A stretch of 64,000 nt of DNA from Cryptomeria japonica (Eukaryota; Streptophyta; Pinopsida; Cupressales; Cupressaceae): contig NC_081408.1 of the NCBI RefSeq assembly GCF_030272615.1, forward strand, positions 309,978,383-310,042,382, read 5' to 3'. A program made the translations under genes and the position numbers. Positions within the stretch are counted from its first letter, which is position 1; the number at the start of each line of letters is the position of its first letter. Under the pieces are notes generated by a model, which was not told where the DNA came from, did not search any database, and saw only the letters and a list, made by a program, of their open reading frames with translations. Shown one piece after another: positions 11,886 through 22,301 of this stretch.

Positions 11886-12265
11886 ACTTAAATTATTTTT
11901 AAATAACATATATAATATAATAATATATTATTATATTATATAATACGTATTGTATTATATTATATATATTATAATATATAATATAATACAATATTATATT
12001 ATATATAATATAATATAATATATTATATCATATTATATATAATATAATATAATATTATATCATATTTTATTATATCATATTATATATAATATGATATTGT
12101 TTTATATCATATTATATATAATATAATACTGTATTATATAATATATTATTATAATATAATATAATATAATATAATATAATATAATATAATACGTATTATA
12201 TTATATTATATTATATTATATTACATTATAATAATATATTATATATTATATAATATGTAACATAT
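11886..12265. repeat. AT-only palindromic repeat, left arm
   Basis: About 380 bases composed almost entirely of TATAATATAATAC-like motifs with rare C or G in ATACGTATT steps, able to pair with itself. The same kind of block follows the inverted LTR copy at 28216-28655. It forms the outer part of the inverted repeat that brackets the Tat-type element. Confidence 0.8.
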
Positions 12266-12553
12266 AATATATTTTTTAAATTAAATTTACAAATAACAAT
12301 TGGATATCCAATTTGCATAGGTAATTACTAGGCCAAGGTGTACTGACACCCAGGCCTAGCAAAAAGTCAACATGGATTTTTCTCCTTTTTAGGCAAGTGA
12401 GGAAGGCTATTTTTTTCACATAGCCAATTTTTAGCCCCCCTTGATCCTGCACTAACCCTTTTTTAATATTATTTAATTTATTTTTAATTTTTTATATCTA
12501 TTAACTTTTTTAATTATTATAATTTAATATGCAACCTCAACCAGGGAGCTAGA
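12266..12553 (-). repeat. Sequence outside the left LTR shared with right arm
   Basis: Read on the minus strand, this segment matches 27946-28215 at roughly nine of ten bases. It includes CTAGCTCCCTGGTTGAGG next to the LTR, a GGGTTAGTGCAGGATCAAGG block, CTTTTTGCTAGGCCT and a GGATATCCAATT palindrome. Either the true LTR is longer than 1.46 kb, or the target DNA was duplicated together with the element. No coding potential. Confidence 0.7.
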
Positions 12554-14015
12554 TGTAACATCTCATCGAGATTCATGGAGTATGTAGCAACAAGAAGAGC
12601 AACTAGGTGTGACATGTGGAAGAATATATTATTTTGAAAAGAAATGTTTTATTGTACAAGATATAATATTTTGGTAAATTAAATTAATGTTATAATGTCA
12701 TTTTTTTGGAGAAAGTTGTTGAAGAGGGGAAAAAGAGCTGTGAGGTGGATTAGCTAATAAGCATGCAAGTCAAACATATAATCATATTAAATCAAAGACA
12801 TAATTTGAAATGCTTAAAACAAGAATAAGAATGCATATACCTCACAAACCTTATACCTTCTCCTTCAGATGGAGCTTGATGAAGTGAAGGTGCCCTTGGA
12901 TGATGCTCCACTTGATATGCCCCTCTTGCTTGCTTGATGTGGATGGCTCTCCAATATTGTGCACAAATGAGATGGATCTTAGAGGATGATGGAAATGAGA
13001 TGATTAAGTGTGGATGTAGGATGATTTTGACATAATAAGGATGCTAAAATGATTTTCCTAGGCTCAAAAGGGCAGCATAAGATTACTGAACTTGGAGATG
13101 AAGAATGGAGGGATGAAGTCCTCAATTTATAGGAAGAGGGGAGGAAGAATGGATGGCTAAGATGGATTCAAGCTGAAGGGCTAGGATTGCTTGTGAGTTC
13201 ACACAAGGCCCAAGAGAGGGTGTGGAGACCAAGTGGTATGCCTTAAAGGCATTTCTTGTCTCCACACTCCTCAAGGTACATTGGGAAGACTTCCCAAGGT
13301 ACCTTGAGAAGAGCAAAGTGCATTGGGAAGACTTCCCAATGTACCTTAAGAGGAGCAAGGGATGTGACATCTTTGAAGAATGGGGAGGAGGAATTTAAAA
13401 TTCTCCAAAAAGGGATAATCATGGGGATTGGAGGAATAAGAAGGAATTAAAATTTCCTTGTGAGAGGAGATGCCTAGAGAATTGTGAGATTTTGAAAATC
13501 TCACATTCACCTAGGAAAAGAGCATTAAAAGCTAGTGGTTGGATGGAAGGGACAAAAAGTTGACTTCATGGCTAATCATGATGATTAGCCATTAGCAACT
13601 CATTAGGAGGGGGATTAGAGGAAATGATAGGTGGGATTGGGATTTCTAAGAGGATTTGACTAGGAGAGAGAATGAGTGGAGGGAATTAAAAATTAGAAGA
13701 ATAAGGTTAAGTGAGTTTAGGGAGTTTCTAGAAGACTTTATTAGGTTAATGATGAATTAAGCAGATGATTTGTAGGAATCATGTGGGTTAACTAATTAAT
13801 TGAAATTAATTAGCTAAGAGGAAGATTTGTGAGGATTTAATCTTTTAGAAGAATAAAGAAAGGGATTGATTTATTAAATAAATCAGTCACATACTATAGT
13901 GACAATATCAGTTATATTTAATTAATATTGAGGAGAATTTGAATTAACATAATTAATTAATTAATTATGTGAGGAATTAAAAATAATTAAAAATAATTAT
14001 TTTTAAGTGTCTACA
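12554..14015 (-). mobile_element. 3' LTR of the Tat-type Gypsy element
   Basis: On the minus strand it starts TGTAGACACTT and ends GATGTTACA, giving TG...CA termini and a length of 1462 bp. It lies just after a polypurine tract and downstream of integrase, as expected for the 3' LTR of the minus-strand element. An inverted copy of 1463 bp is at 26483-27945. Inside are short inverted AAGACTTCCCAATGTACC-type repeats (13265-13345). The outer end could lie farther out, because similarity between the copies continues. Confidence 0.7.
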
Positions 14016-14032
14016 TTTTGCCCCTCTTTGAA
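14016..14032 (-). promoter_or_regulatory. Polypurine tract
   Basis: Minus strand TTCAAAGAGGGGCAAAA sits immediately before the LTR start TGTAGACAC. This is the standard position of the plus-strand DNA primer of LTR retrotransposons. The inverted copy has the same tract at 26467-26482. Confidence 0.7.
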
Positions 14033-14109
14033 GCGAGGTGTGATGACGCATTGATTCAAAGAATAATCTTATTTTTTTATGATGATATTGATTTGGTTGA
14101 TAAGATCTA

Positions 14110-14860
14110 GATTCAGTTTGGTTTCAAGAAGGGTTTATCTTGTATAAGACAAAGATGATCAAAGCGTCTGGTTTCAGGAAGGATTCATCTTGTATAAGAC
14201 ATGATTGATCACAATGTCTGGTTTCAGGTAGGATTCATCTTGTATAAGACATTATTGATCACAACATCTAGTTTCAGGAAGGATTCATCTTGTATAAGAC
14301 ATGATTAGAGCGTCTGGTTTTAGGAAGGATTCATCCTGTATAAGACATGATTGATCACAACGTCTGGTTTCAGGAAGGATTCATCTTGTATAAGACATGA
14401 TCAGAGCGCAATGTCTGGTTTCAGGAAGGATTCATCCTATATAAGACATGACTGATCACAATGTCTAGTTTCAGGAAGGATTCATCTCGTATAAGACATG
14501 ATCAGAGCGCAATGTCTGGTTTCAGGAAGGATTCATCCTGTATAAGACATGATCAAAGCGTCTGGTTTCAAGAAGGATTCCTCCTATATAAGACATGATT
14601 GATCACAACATCTGGTTTCAAGAAGGATTCATCCTGTATAAGACATGATCAGAGCGCAATGTCTGGTTTCAGGAAGGATTCATCCTATATAAGACATGAT
14701 TGATCACAACATCTAGTTTTAGGAAGGATTCATCTCGTATAAGACATGATTAGAGTGCAATGTCTAGTTTCAGGAAGGATTCATCCTGTATAAGACATGA
14801 CTGATCACAACGTCTGGTTTCAGGAAGGATTCATCCTATATAAGACATGATCAGAATCAT
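14110..14860 (-). repeat. Tandem repeats in the 3' untranslated region, about 15 copies
   Basis: Units of about 41-53 bp with the core GGTTTCAGGAAGGATTCATC and TATAAGACATGATC repeat about 15 times. They lie between the coding region and the polypurine tract. Tandem repeats at this position are a known trait of Tat/Ogre elements. The inverted copy at 26203-26400 keeps only about four units. Confidence 0.85.
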
Positions 14861-16738
14861 AATTAATTATGTGAGGTGTATGGTGATGTGTAGAAGATAG
14901 AAGAAGAAAAGGATGCCCCAGCGTAAAGCATGGGAGGTGTATGCCCCCTTGAGAATTTTTTCAAAAAAAAGGATGAATAAATTCTCAAAAAGAGAGAGGA
15001 AGAAGAATTAGGGTGGAAGGGATAAATGAGGAAGAAATATGAAGTACTTGTGAAGAATTTGGAAGGAAGAATAAGAGAGGTGAGACCGCGGGGGAAGATG
15101 GGCCCTCACGGGGGCCCATATATGCCACAATGGATCCAATGAGGGGTCATTATATCATGATGGACACATTTTCCTCTTTATATATATATATATGTATACA
15201 TGATTCAATTGGTGACAGATGATGTGTAGAATTTATTGTGATGGATTATTTTTGTTTGTCTTATGATGTCATATATGAATGCAATCATGGATGTGCTATG
15301 CTGACCTATTTTGTGATGTAGAGTGGATTCTTATGTATGTATGTTTATGATGTGTTGCTGACATAGTTTTTTTTTTGGATGCAGGATGACTGTTTTTTAT
15401 GATTTATGTATAAATACACATGTGAATGATTTATGATGCAGTCTAAATGTAATGCTATATGGATGAGTGTATCTTTTATTTATGTGATGCAATCTTATAT
15501 GGTAAATGTTTTGTGGAAAAAAAATGACTGTCTAAGAAATGCACTCTACATGATGTGAATGAATTAAAAAAGAGGGAATATGCCAATAATAACACAATGA
15601 TCTTAGATAGAAGAATATGGAATAGATGGCAAGTGGGGGAAATTGAGAACTCCGTGGGATTATTGAGTTTAGGATTTGATGGAATGATGGTGAGATTTTG
15701 TGCACAACAAATATGGAGAGCCAACCTAGTTTGATGTTGCCCTAAGTGGCTTGCACCACTGATTATAGAAATCAGAATGCCATGAGAAACCCAAGGCATG
15801 GACTGACTCTGTAGAAAAATAGGAATTTCTTGCACACAACAATGCAAGTGTTAAAAAACACTAATACAAAGTTGTGGGTTTGTGCAAGGAAACCCTCAAA
15901 CACACCGATACCTCTTGTACACGAGAAGGTAAGTGTTGATAAACACTAGTACCAGGTCACTGGTTTATACAAGAGGGATCCAAAACATGCCATACTATGA
16001 AATATGCCCCAGTATGTGCCTATCATAATGTACCTTGATATGGAAGAACCCAGGCAGTCATAAATAGTGGCAGTCGTAGGGCAAAATATGCAAGTCTATA
16101 TGAAAAGATCTAACAAAATCTAACAAGTCACTTCCTTGCGACCAAATGATACCTCTTGCCAAGAGTACAACTAGGATGAAGGATTAGGGTGCTAGGTGAG
16201 GGAAGGGGTCATCCCTAGGGCAAAGTGGGCTTTTGGATTAGGCAAGTGATTCTATGGTTTTGGAGAGTGACTAGTGGATTTGGGATTGTTTCTCAAGACT
16301 TCTTCAAACTTACACAGAGGCATAAAATCTTAGTTTTAATGGGACATTCCTTGTTCATGACTCAGGCAAAGACTCATCATCATACACATGTTTTATTGGG
16401 AGGTGGAAAAGAAGGAATGTTGCGCATGGGTGGGTTGGATGGTGGATGATTTGTAGTGTTGATCGGATAGACAATGGATCCGGTTATTTACCTTGGCACC
16501 TGCACAGAGGTTTTCACCAAGGTACTTGTCCATAGCGCCACCAAGTGATTTTCACTAATGGACGAATTGTTTTTCTTTTTTTTTCTGATTTTTAAATTTT
16601 TTTTTGTGTCATAAGGCTCCTGTTTGCCAGGTTTTCACCAAAGTGATGATTTTTTTCAGGATCTTTTTCTCATTTTTTATTTTTTTATTTTTTTATTTTT
16701 TTCTTGATTTTTTTTGACAATTTAAGACTTTCTGAGGA
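14861..16738 (-). other. 3' untranslated part of the Tat-type element
   Basis: Between the integrase stop and the tandem repeats there are about 1.9 kb without supported coding. It holds several A/T homopolymer runs (16570-16720), a TA run at 15180-15193, and a paired repeat near 15843-15895 and 15926-15975 built around AAACACTAGTACC. The open frames at 15476-15847 (minus) and 16225-16449 (plus) show no domain. Confidence 0.55.
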
Positions 16739-17870
16739 CTAAGCATAAAATCTGTTGAGGTGCATGATATTCATTGGATCATCCAAAGGATTGCCTTCAG
16801 GAGTAGCCAACTGATAAGTTCCTGATCCATATTTTGTTGTGATTACATATGGTCCAAGCCAATTAGGCTCAAACTTGCTTTTCTTTTCTCTTTCTTGTAG
16901 ATTTTTTTTGATTCTCCATGAGGACATGATCACCAACATGGAATTCCTGAGTTCTGACTTTTTTGTGATAACTCGTCTGCAAGTAGTTCTGATATAACTA
17001 GAGATGGTTCAAGGCCTTGAGGTGCCTTTCATCTAGCAATTCTAGCTCTTGTAAGCAGGTAATTCTGTATTCTTCTTCTAGTAGGATGTCTTGCAATGAT
17101 ACCCTTAGAGAGGGGAGCTCGATCTCAAGGGGAAGGATGGATTTGAAGCCAAAGACCAGGGAATAAGGGGTGGCACCTATGGAGGTATAGATGGAGGTGC
17201 AGTAGGCCCACAAAGAGGGATGGAGTTGGAGGTGCCAATCATGGCTAGCTTCATTGACTGTCTTTTTGAGGATTTTGATTAAGGTTTTATTAGAAGCCTC
17301 AACTTGGCCATTGCCTTAGGGATAATATGGGGTGGAGAAGTGATGTTGGATGTTGAATTTATGGAAAAGTTCTTTGACATCCTGGTTTTTAAATTGTTTG
17401 CCATTATCTGTGATAATAACTTTTGGGATGCCATACCGGCATATTAGATAGTTCAGGATGAATTTGGATATTTGCTTGCTAGTGGTGAAAGAGGGAGAGC
17501 CTCTACCCACTTGGTGAAGTATTCAGTGTCGGTGATAATGAATTTATGTCCATTGGAAGATGAAGGGTGGATTTTCCCAATGAGATCGAGCCCCCACTAT
17601 GAGAAGGGCCATGATGTTATAAATAGTTGCAATTCTTATGACGGTGCATGAATTTTGTCGCCATGTTGCTGGCAAGGGATGCATTTCTTCACATAATTAT
17701 ATGCATCTACCTCCATTTTAGGCCAATAGTATCCTATTCTCAAAATCGTTTTAGCCAATGTGAGCCCACTTGAGTGTGCCCCATAGATACCCTCGTGTAC
17801 TTTGTGTAATGCCCATTCCGCCTCTTGTTTATCTAAACACCTTAGGAGGGAACCATTGAAATGCCTTTTG
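16739..17870 (-). pseudogene. Integrase, Tat-type Gypsy element
   Basis: In minus-strand order, an N-terminal zinc region is visible (HKVHEG..H, then CIPCQQHGDKIHAP). The catalytic core has WGLDLIGKIHP with the first Asp, IITDNGKQFKNQ with the second Asp and a downstream QGNGQVEASNK-type segment with the Glu. The C terminus has FEPNWLGPYVI and NIMHLNRFYA, a usual Gypsy integrase ending. Stops, including one near 17640, and frameshifts split it into three or more open pieces. It would join element cDNA into the host chromosome if intact. It is the last domain of pol, with no chromodomain. Confidence 0.85.
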
Positions 17871-17905
17871 AATAGGGTGTCTTCAAGGATGTTGTAACAA
17901 GCACA

Positions 17906-18511
17906 TCAGCAGACAAAGGTTTGTTGTTGGGTTTTTGTGAGATGTGGGGGAATGGTGTTTTCTTTGAGGAAAGCGAAGGTTTCTTGGTACCAAGGGGACT
18001 TAGGCCCAACGAGAACACAGACTATTTTAGACTCTGGTAGGTCATATGCTGGTATAAATAATTGCTCGACCAAGAACTCACACTTCTGACTGTGTGCTAG
18101 CATTTGAAGGAGGGAGCCAATGGTGGCCATTGCATTTGCAGTCCTATTGTTTGTTTGTGGGATTTGATTAAATGTGATTGCTGTGAAATGTTTTTTAAGA
18201 TCTTCAACCATGGTACGGTAAGGAAGGATTTTATCATCTTTTATCTGGTACTCATCATTGACTTGTTTTATAACAAGCTGAGAATCACCATAAACTTCTA
18301 ACTCCTTTATTTTCTAGTGGATAGCCAGACGCAAACCTGTGATGAGTGCCTCGTATTCTGCTATGTTATTGGTACATGTAAAGGCTATCTTGTATGATTT
18401 GGGGATGCCATCTCCTTGAGGTGTGACCAATAATATTCCTGCCCCCAATCCATTTTGGGTGTAGGAGCCATCAAAGTATAATTGCCATGTGCAGGATGTG
18501 GAAACAGTCAT
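17906..18511 (-). pseudogene. Second (archaeal-type) RNase H, Tat-type element
   Basis: The start WQLYFDGSYTQNGLGAGIL carries the first catalytic Asp, and NNIAEYEALITGLRLAI carries the Glu-containing helix. The frame then shifts to a segment with NRTANAMATIGSLL. This RVT_3-type RNase H lies between the normal RNase H and integrase. That order (RT, RNase H, aRNase H, integrase) defines the Tat lineage of plant Ty3/Gypsy elements. It probably helps remove the RNA template. A stop near 18315 and a frame change break it. Confidence 0.85.
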
Positions 18512-18531
18512 AATGAACTCATCTGGTAATT

Positions 18532-19236
18532 CTATGAGAATAGGATGGTCTCTTGATATGCCAACTGACCTGCAATGACTTGTCCCTTGATTGCCTTTCT
18601 GTCCACATATTCAATGTCAAACTCACTTAGGAGCATGACCCATTTGGTGGTTCTACCAGTGAGAGCAACTTTTGATAGGAGATATTTAAGTGGATCAATT
18701 TTAGCAATTAATTTTGTCTTGTTGTTTAGCATATAGTGTCGTAGTTTCTATGTGCTAAACACTAATGCCAAACATGCTCTTTCAATGGGGGTGTAATTGA
18801 GTTCATATCCTACCAATGTATGACTGATGTAATAAATGGCGTGTTCCTTCCCTTGATCATCTATTTGCACCAGTAATGCCCCTAATGCCATTGTAGTAGT
18901 ACATATGTACAAAATGATGAGTTTTCCAGGGGTAGGTGGCATCAAAACTAGAGGTGATGCTAGATATTCTTTTAATTTCTCAAAGGCCTTTTGACATAAG
19001 AAGTCCCATTTGAATTTCATTTCCTTGCACAGGAGGTGTGCAAATGGATGGCACTTATCTGCTAGTTGTGAAATAAAATGTCTAATAGATTGGAGTTTTC
19101 CCTGGAGATTGCATAGTTGTCTGAGAGTTTTTGGTGGAGGCATTTCCATGATAGCTTTAACTTTTGCAGGATCGACCTTGATGCCTCTACGGGAAATAAT
19201 GAATCCTAATAATTTTCCTGATGTGACTCCAAACAC
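18532..19236 (-). pseudogene. RNase H (first) and RT connection, Tat-type element
   Basis: The segment begins LLGFIISRRGIKVDPAKVKAI, the end of the RT thumb, followed by LCNLQGKLQSIRHFI. The RNase H part has LYICTTTMALGALLVQ, in which the usual first Asp of the YTDAS-like motif is not visible, then IYYISHTLVGYELNYTPIE. It ends with KWVMLLSEFDIEYV, VIAGQLA. A stop near 18748 separates the last part. RNase H degrades the RNA strand during reverse transcription. Confidence 0.85.
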
Positions 19237-20125
19237 ACTTTTTGGGATTCAAGCATAGTTTGTATTTTTCTAATCTTTCAAAGATCTTCTTTAGGATGGG
19301 AATGTGTTCTTGTCTTGTCTTAGATTTGCCTAGCAGATCATCCACATAGTCCTCCATAATTTTGTGTATGAGGTCATGAAAAATTGTTGTCATGGCACGT
19401 TGGTATGTAGCTCTAGCATTTTTGAGACCAAAAGGCATGACTCGATAATAGAAAGTACTCCATGGTGTTGTGAATGTGGTTCTATGTTGATCCTCATCTG
19501 CTATCCTGATTTGGTTGTATCCAAAAAACCCATCCATTAGCGATAGCATTTCATGTCCTGTTGTAAGGTCCATGATCATGTCTATATTGGGGAGCAGGAA
19601 ATCATCTTTAGGACAAGCTCTATTTAGATCTCAGAAATTTGTGCAGATGCGGATGCCCCCAACAGGTTTGCCAACAGGTACAATGTTAGAGACGCATTCA
19701 ACATAGTCTACTAGTTTGATAAATTCAGTGTCTAATATCTTTTGGAGTTCCGCCTTGACTAGGAGTGCAATATGTGGGTGCATTTTGTGCAATTTTTGTT
19801 TTACAGGTTTTACGTCTGGGTAGATGGTGAGATGGTGAACCACCAAGGTAGGATCCAACCCTGGCATATCGAAATAGGACCATGCATAATTGATTTTTAC
19901 CTCTGTAAGGAAGTTGATGAAGTCTTGTTTCTCTATTGCTATGAGGGATTTGGCAATGAGCACATTTTTTGGAATGACTTCGGTGCCCATGTTGATGTTG
20001 TCTATTTCTCCTATCAACAAATTTGATTTGTCCTGTGGAAGGTAACCAATGGTAGGGAGGTCAAGTCCCTCATCGTCAAGTGCCTTTCCCAAGTTTTCAC
20101 TTTTGGATACGTCGTTTTTTTTCAT
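19187..20125 (-). pseudogene. Reverse transcriptase, Tat-type element
   Basis: Order on the minus strand: a leader with YFDMPGLDPTLVVHHL, then PVKQKLHKMHP, a LVDYVECVSNIVPV palm start and GGIRICTNF. A TAG-type break near 19630 follows, then LSLMDGFFGYNQIRI, TPWSTFYYRVMPFGLKNA and the catalytic YVDDLLGKSKT. The YVDD Asp pair is intact. The enzyme copies element RNA into cDNA in cytoplasmic particles. The frame is broken at least twice. Confidence 0.9.
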
Positions 20126-20355
20126 TTTTTGTTCATCAAAAGGTGCCTTAGGGAGGTTTTCACCTAGGGAATCATGTATTTTGCTTTTATTATCTTTTTG
20201 TGTCTATGGGCATTGACCTAACTACCAAAGTATCCCTTTTTGTGTAGTTGAATACCCCCGATTTTGTTACAATCTTCTAGGTTTCACGCCATCAGGAGAG
20301 CAATGAGAGCATTATCATCGGTACAGATATCTAAAGTGGGTTTGTCTCATTGGCC

Positions 20356-20730
20356 TCAGTCAATGAGTTCAGGATGGACAAGATGTAGCTCATGTAAAGT
20401 GGGAGGGGTTATGGGGGTGATGGTATTGATGTAAGTGTCAAGGAAGATATCTTTCTCGTATTCATAAGGCATTTCATGGAATTCCTCTTCGTCAGTGCTT
20501 TCGATATTCGAAGGACTAGAAGGGGAACCAATGATAGTAATCTTAGGCACTGGGGTGTACTCCAAGCCTCTATTGTATCTATAGGAGATAGGATTTATGG
20601 GTGGTTTTCTTCCTTTCTCCTTTGGTCCTAGGCTGTGTCCTTTGTAACCCATTCTTTCAACTATGGTAGATGCTTTTGGGTACATTTTTGTGGATAGTTT
20701 TGCTAGATCGTCATCCTCTTCCCGATACAA
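20356..20730 (-). pseudogene. Protease-RT linker with G-patch-like motif
   Basis: A 124-residue open piece between protease and RT. The part MGYKGHSLGPKEKGRKPPI resembles the glycine pattern of a G-patch, which occurs in the same place in other plant Tat-type polyproteins. It is followed by an acidic Ser/Glu/Asp tract. The glycine pattern is incomplete, so the match is moderate. No enzyme activity is implied. Confidence 0.5.
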
Positions 20731-21051
20731 CCAAGAAGAGACATCTGCATCAAGGCTCTCCTCATTAAGTGGGCCTCATTGCTGGAAGGTGGTATTTTGG
20801 CATTGCATGACTAGTTTTGGGTCCTTTTTGAGCTCTTTTGGTTTGCCAAATGACCTAGGAGAGAGAGGGAGGTTGCCTATTAATAAGACGTCCTCCAATT
20901 TGTATTCTCCACAACCATTGTCCAAGATCTTGATTTGATTATTTAGTTGGGATGATGTGGAGGCAACATTTGATGTGTCAGATGGAGGCGTTGGCGAGGG
21001 TCTATTTAATGGGCAATGATATGGATGGTTTTCCTCTAGAAGTTTGCAATA

Positions 21052-21582
21052 CTAGAAGGGTTGTGGATCACTTTTGATAGTTATCTCTCTTCCATTGAAG
21101 GGGAATTTGATGCATTGGTGATAGGTGGAGGGTACAGCCTTCAAGGAGTGAATCCATGGCTGACCAAGGAGAATGTTGTAGGGGAGATCAAGATCTAGTA
21201 CTTGGCAAGGGGTTTCAATTGTAATGGGGCCCACTTGAAGAGGTAAGGTGATCATGCCCTTTGAAACTCTTTTTGCATCATCATATGCCTTTATTGTGAT
21301 CCTTCCTGATGTGTCTACCAGGTCCTCAGAAAGTCCCAATTTTTTTATTAATTTGTATGTACACAGATTAATCCCGGATCCATCATCTACCAGGATACGT
21401 TTGACCTTGTGCTTGTGGATAAGAGCTTCGATGTGTAAAGGTTTGTTATGGTTTTCATCTATGGGAGCATCTTTGGAGGTAAATACAAGGTGCTGTTGGG
21501 CAACAAGGTTTCCAATGAGGGCTTGGAATTGGGTGGCATTGATGTTATCAGGAACATGTGATTCAAGAAGGGCTTGTTCCAA
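21052..21582 (-). pseudogene. Aspartic protease, Tat-type element
   Basis: A retropepsin-like piece with VKRILVDDGSGINLCTYK, where DGSG is the catalytic Asp turn, and PYNILLGQPWIHSLKAVPS, the usual ILGRPW flap-side motif. The piece is open for 176 residues, which makes it one of the better preserved parts. It would cleave the Gag-Pol polyprotein. It lies between gag and RT as in all Ty3/Gypsy elements. Confidence 0.85.
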
Positions 21583-22301
21583 AATTTCTTTATGGATCAG
21601 GAAATCTTGAGAAGTTCCAAAATAGAGATCTGCGTGGGTGTCTTCCCAAGTTGGTCAAGGAGGTCATATCGGCAGGTGGAAGACATGGGTGGGGGGTTTG
21701 GTGGGGGAGGGACTCCTTTAATGGTGACTTTACCTCAGCGTGTAGCTACATTGTAGTCATTTTGGAAATGGGAGGTGGAAGGCATGGCACCTTGAATGAA
21801 TATCCTAGCAAGATTTGGTCTTTTTTGGGAAGAAGGAAGATTAACTCCTTGGTTGGTTATGACATTGACATGAGTGTCTGCAGGTTCAATGCGGCCTACT
21901 AAAAAATCAAAGCCAGTTATGTGATTAGCGTAGTCATAACCCACTGCGTTAGATGATGAACCTTTTCCTTTATCATGCTTCGGGAAGGGTTCCTAGTACA
22001 TTTTGAGTTTATCATTGTTATTACCAAGTTTTGCATTTGCTACTTCAATCTCACCTCTATCAATGAGATCTTGTATGTAGATCTTCAGTTTCATACACTT
22101 TCATGTATCATGTCCCTTGATACGATGGTATTCATAATACTCATTTTCATTATACCATATTGGTTTAGGTTGATTGGGGTCAAATGGGCAAGTGATTGGA
22201 AAAAACACTACACCTACTTGGACAAGTTTTTGAAACACCATTTCAATAGGCTCAGCCAGAGGAGTGAAGTCTCTTGGAGTCCGGTTATTCGATCAGGGTG
22301 G

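Larger units (their letters stand above)
2286..11890. mobile_element. Decayed DNA transposon of unnamed family, about 9.6 kb
   Basis: Three observations support one element. First, both ends carry inverted copies of the same palindromic motif, twice each and about 80-100 bp apart. Second, a transposase-like pseudogene lies on the plus strand at the left. Third, a second, spliced gene converges on the minus strand at the right. Between them is a 358-bp satellite and a minisatellite. The two-gene convergent layout is common among plant and animal TIR transposons. No target-site duplication could be identified, because the left end abuts a microsatellite and the right end AT-rich repeats. The family cannot be named from sequence alone, and the limits are approximate. 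Confidence 0.5.

Noticed and set aside
11886-12265. Replication origin or matrix attachment region
   Set aside because: AT-only composition alone is not evidence, and the block is part of a duplicated repeat.
14110-14860. CRISPR array
   Set aside because: Repeats of about 50 bp are fully tandem without unique spacers and lie in a plant retrotransposon 3' UTR.
15476-15847. 123-codon minus open frame
   Set aside because: Lies in the 3' untranslated part of the Tat-type element, no domain and unusual composition.
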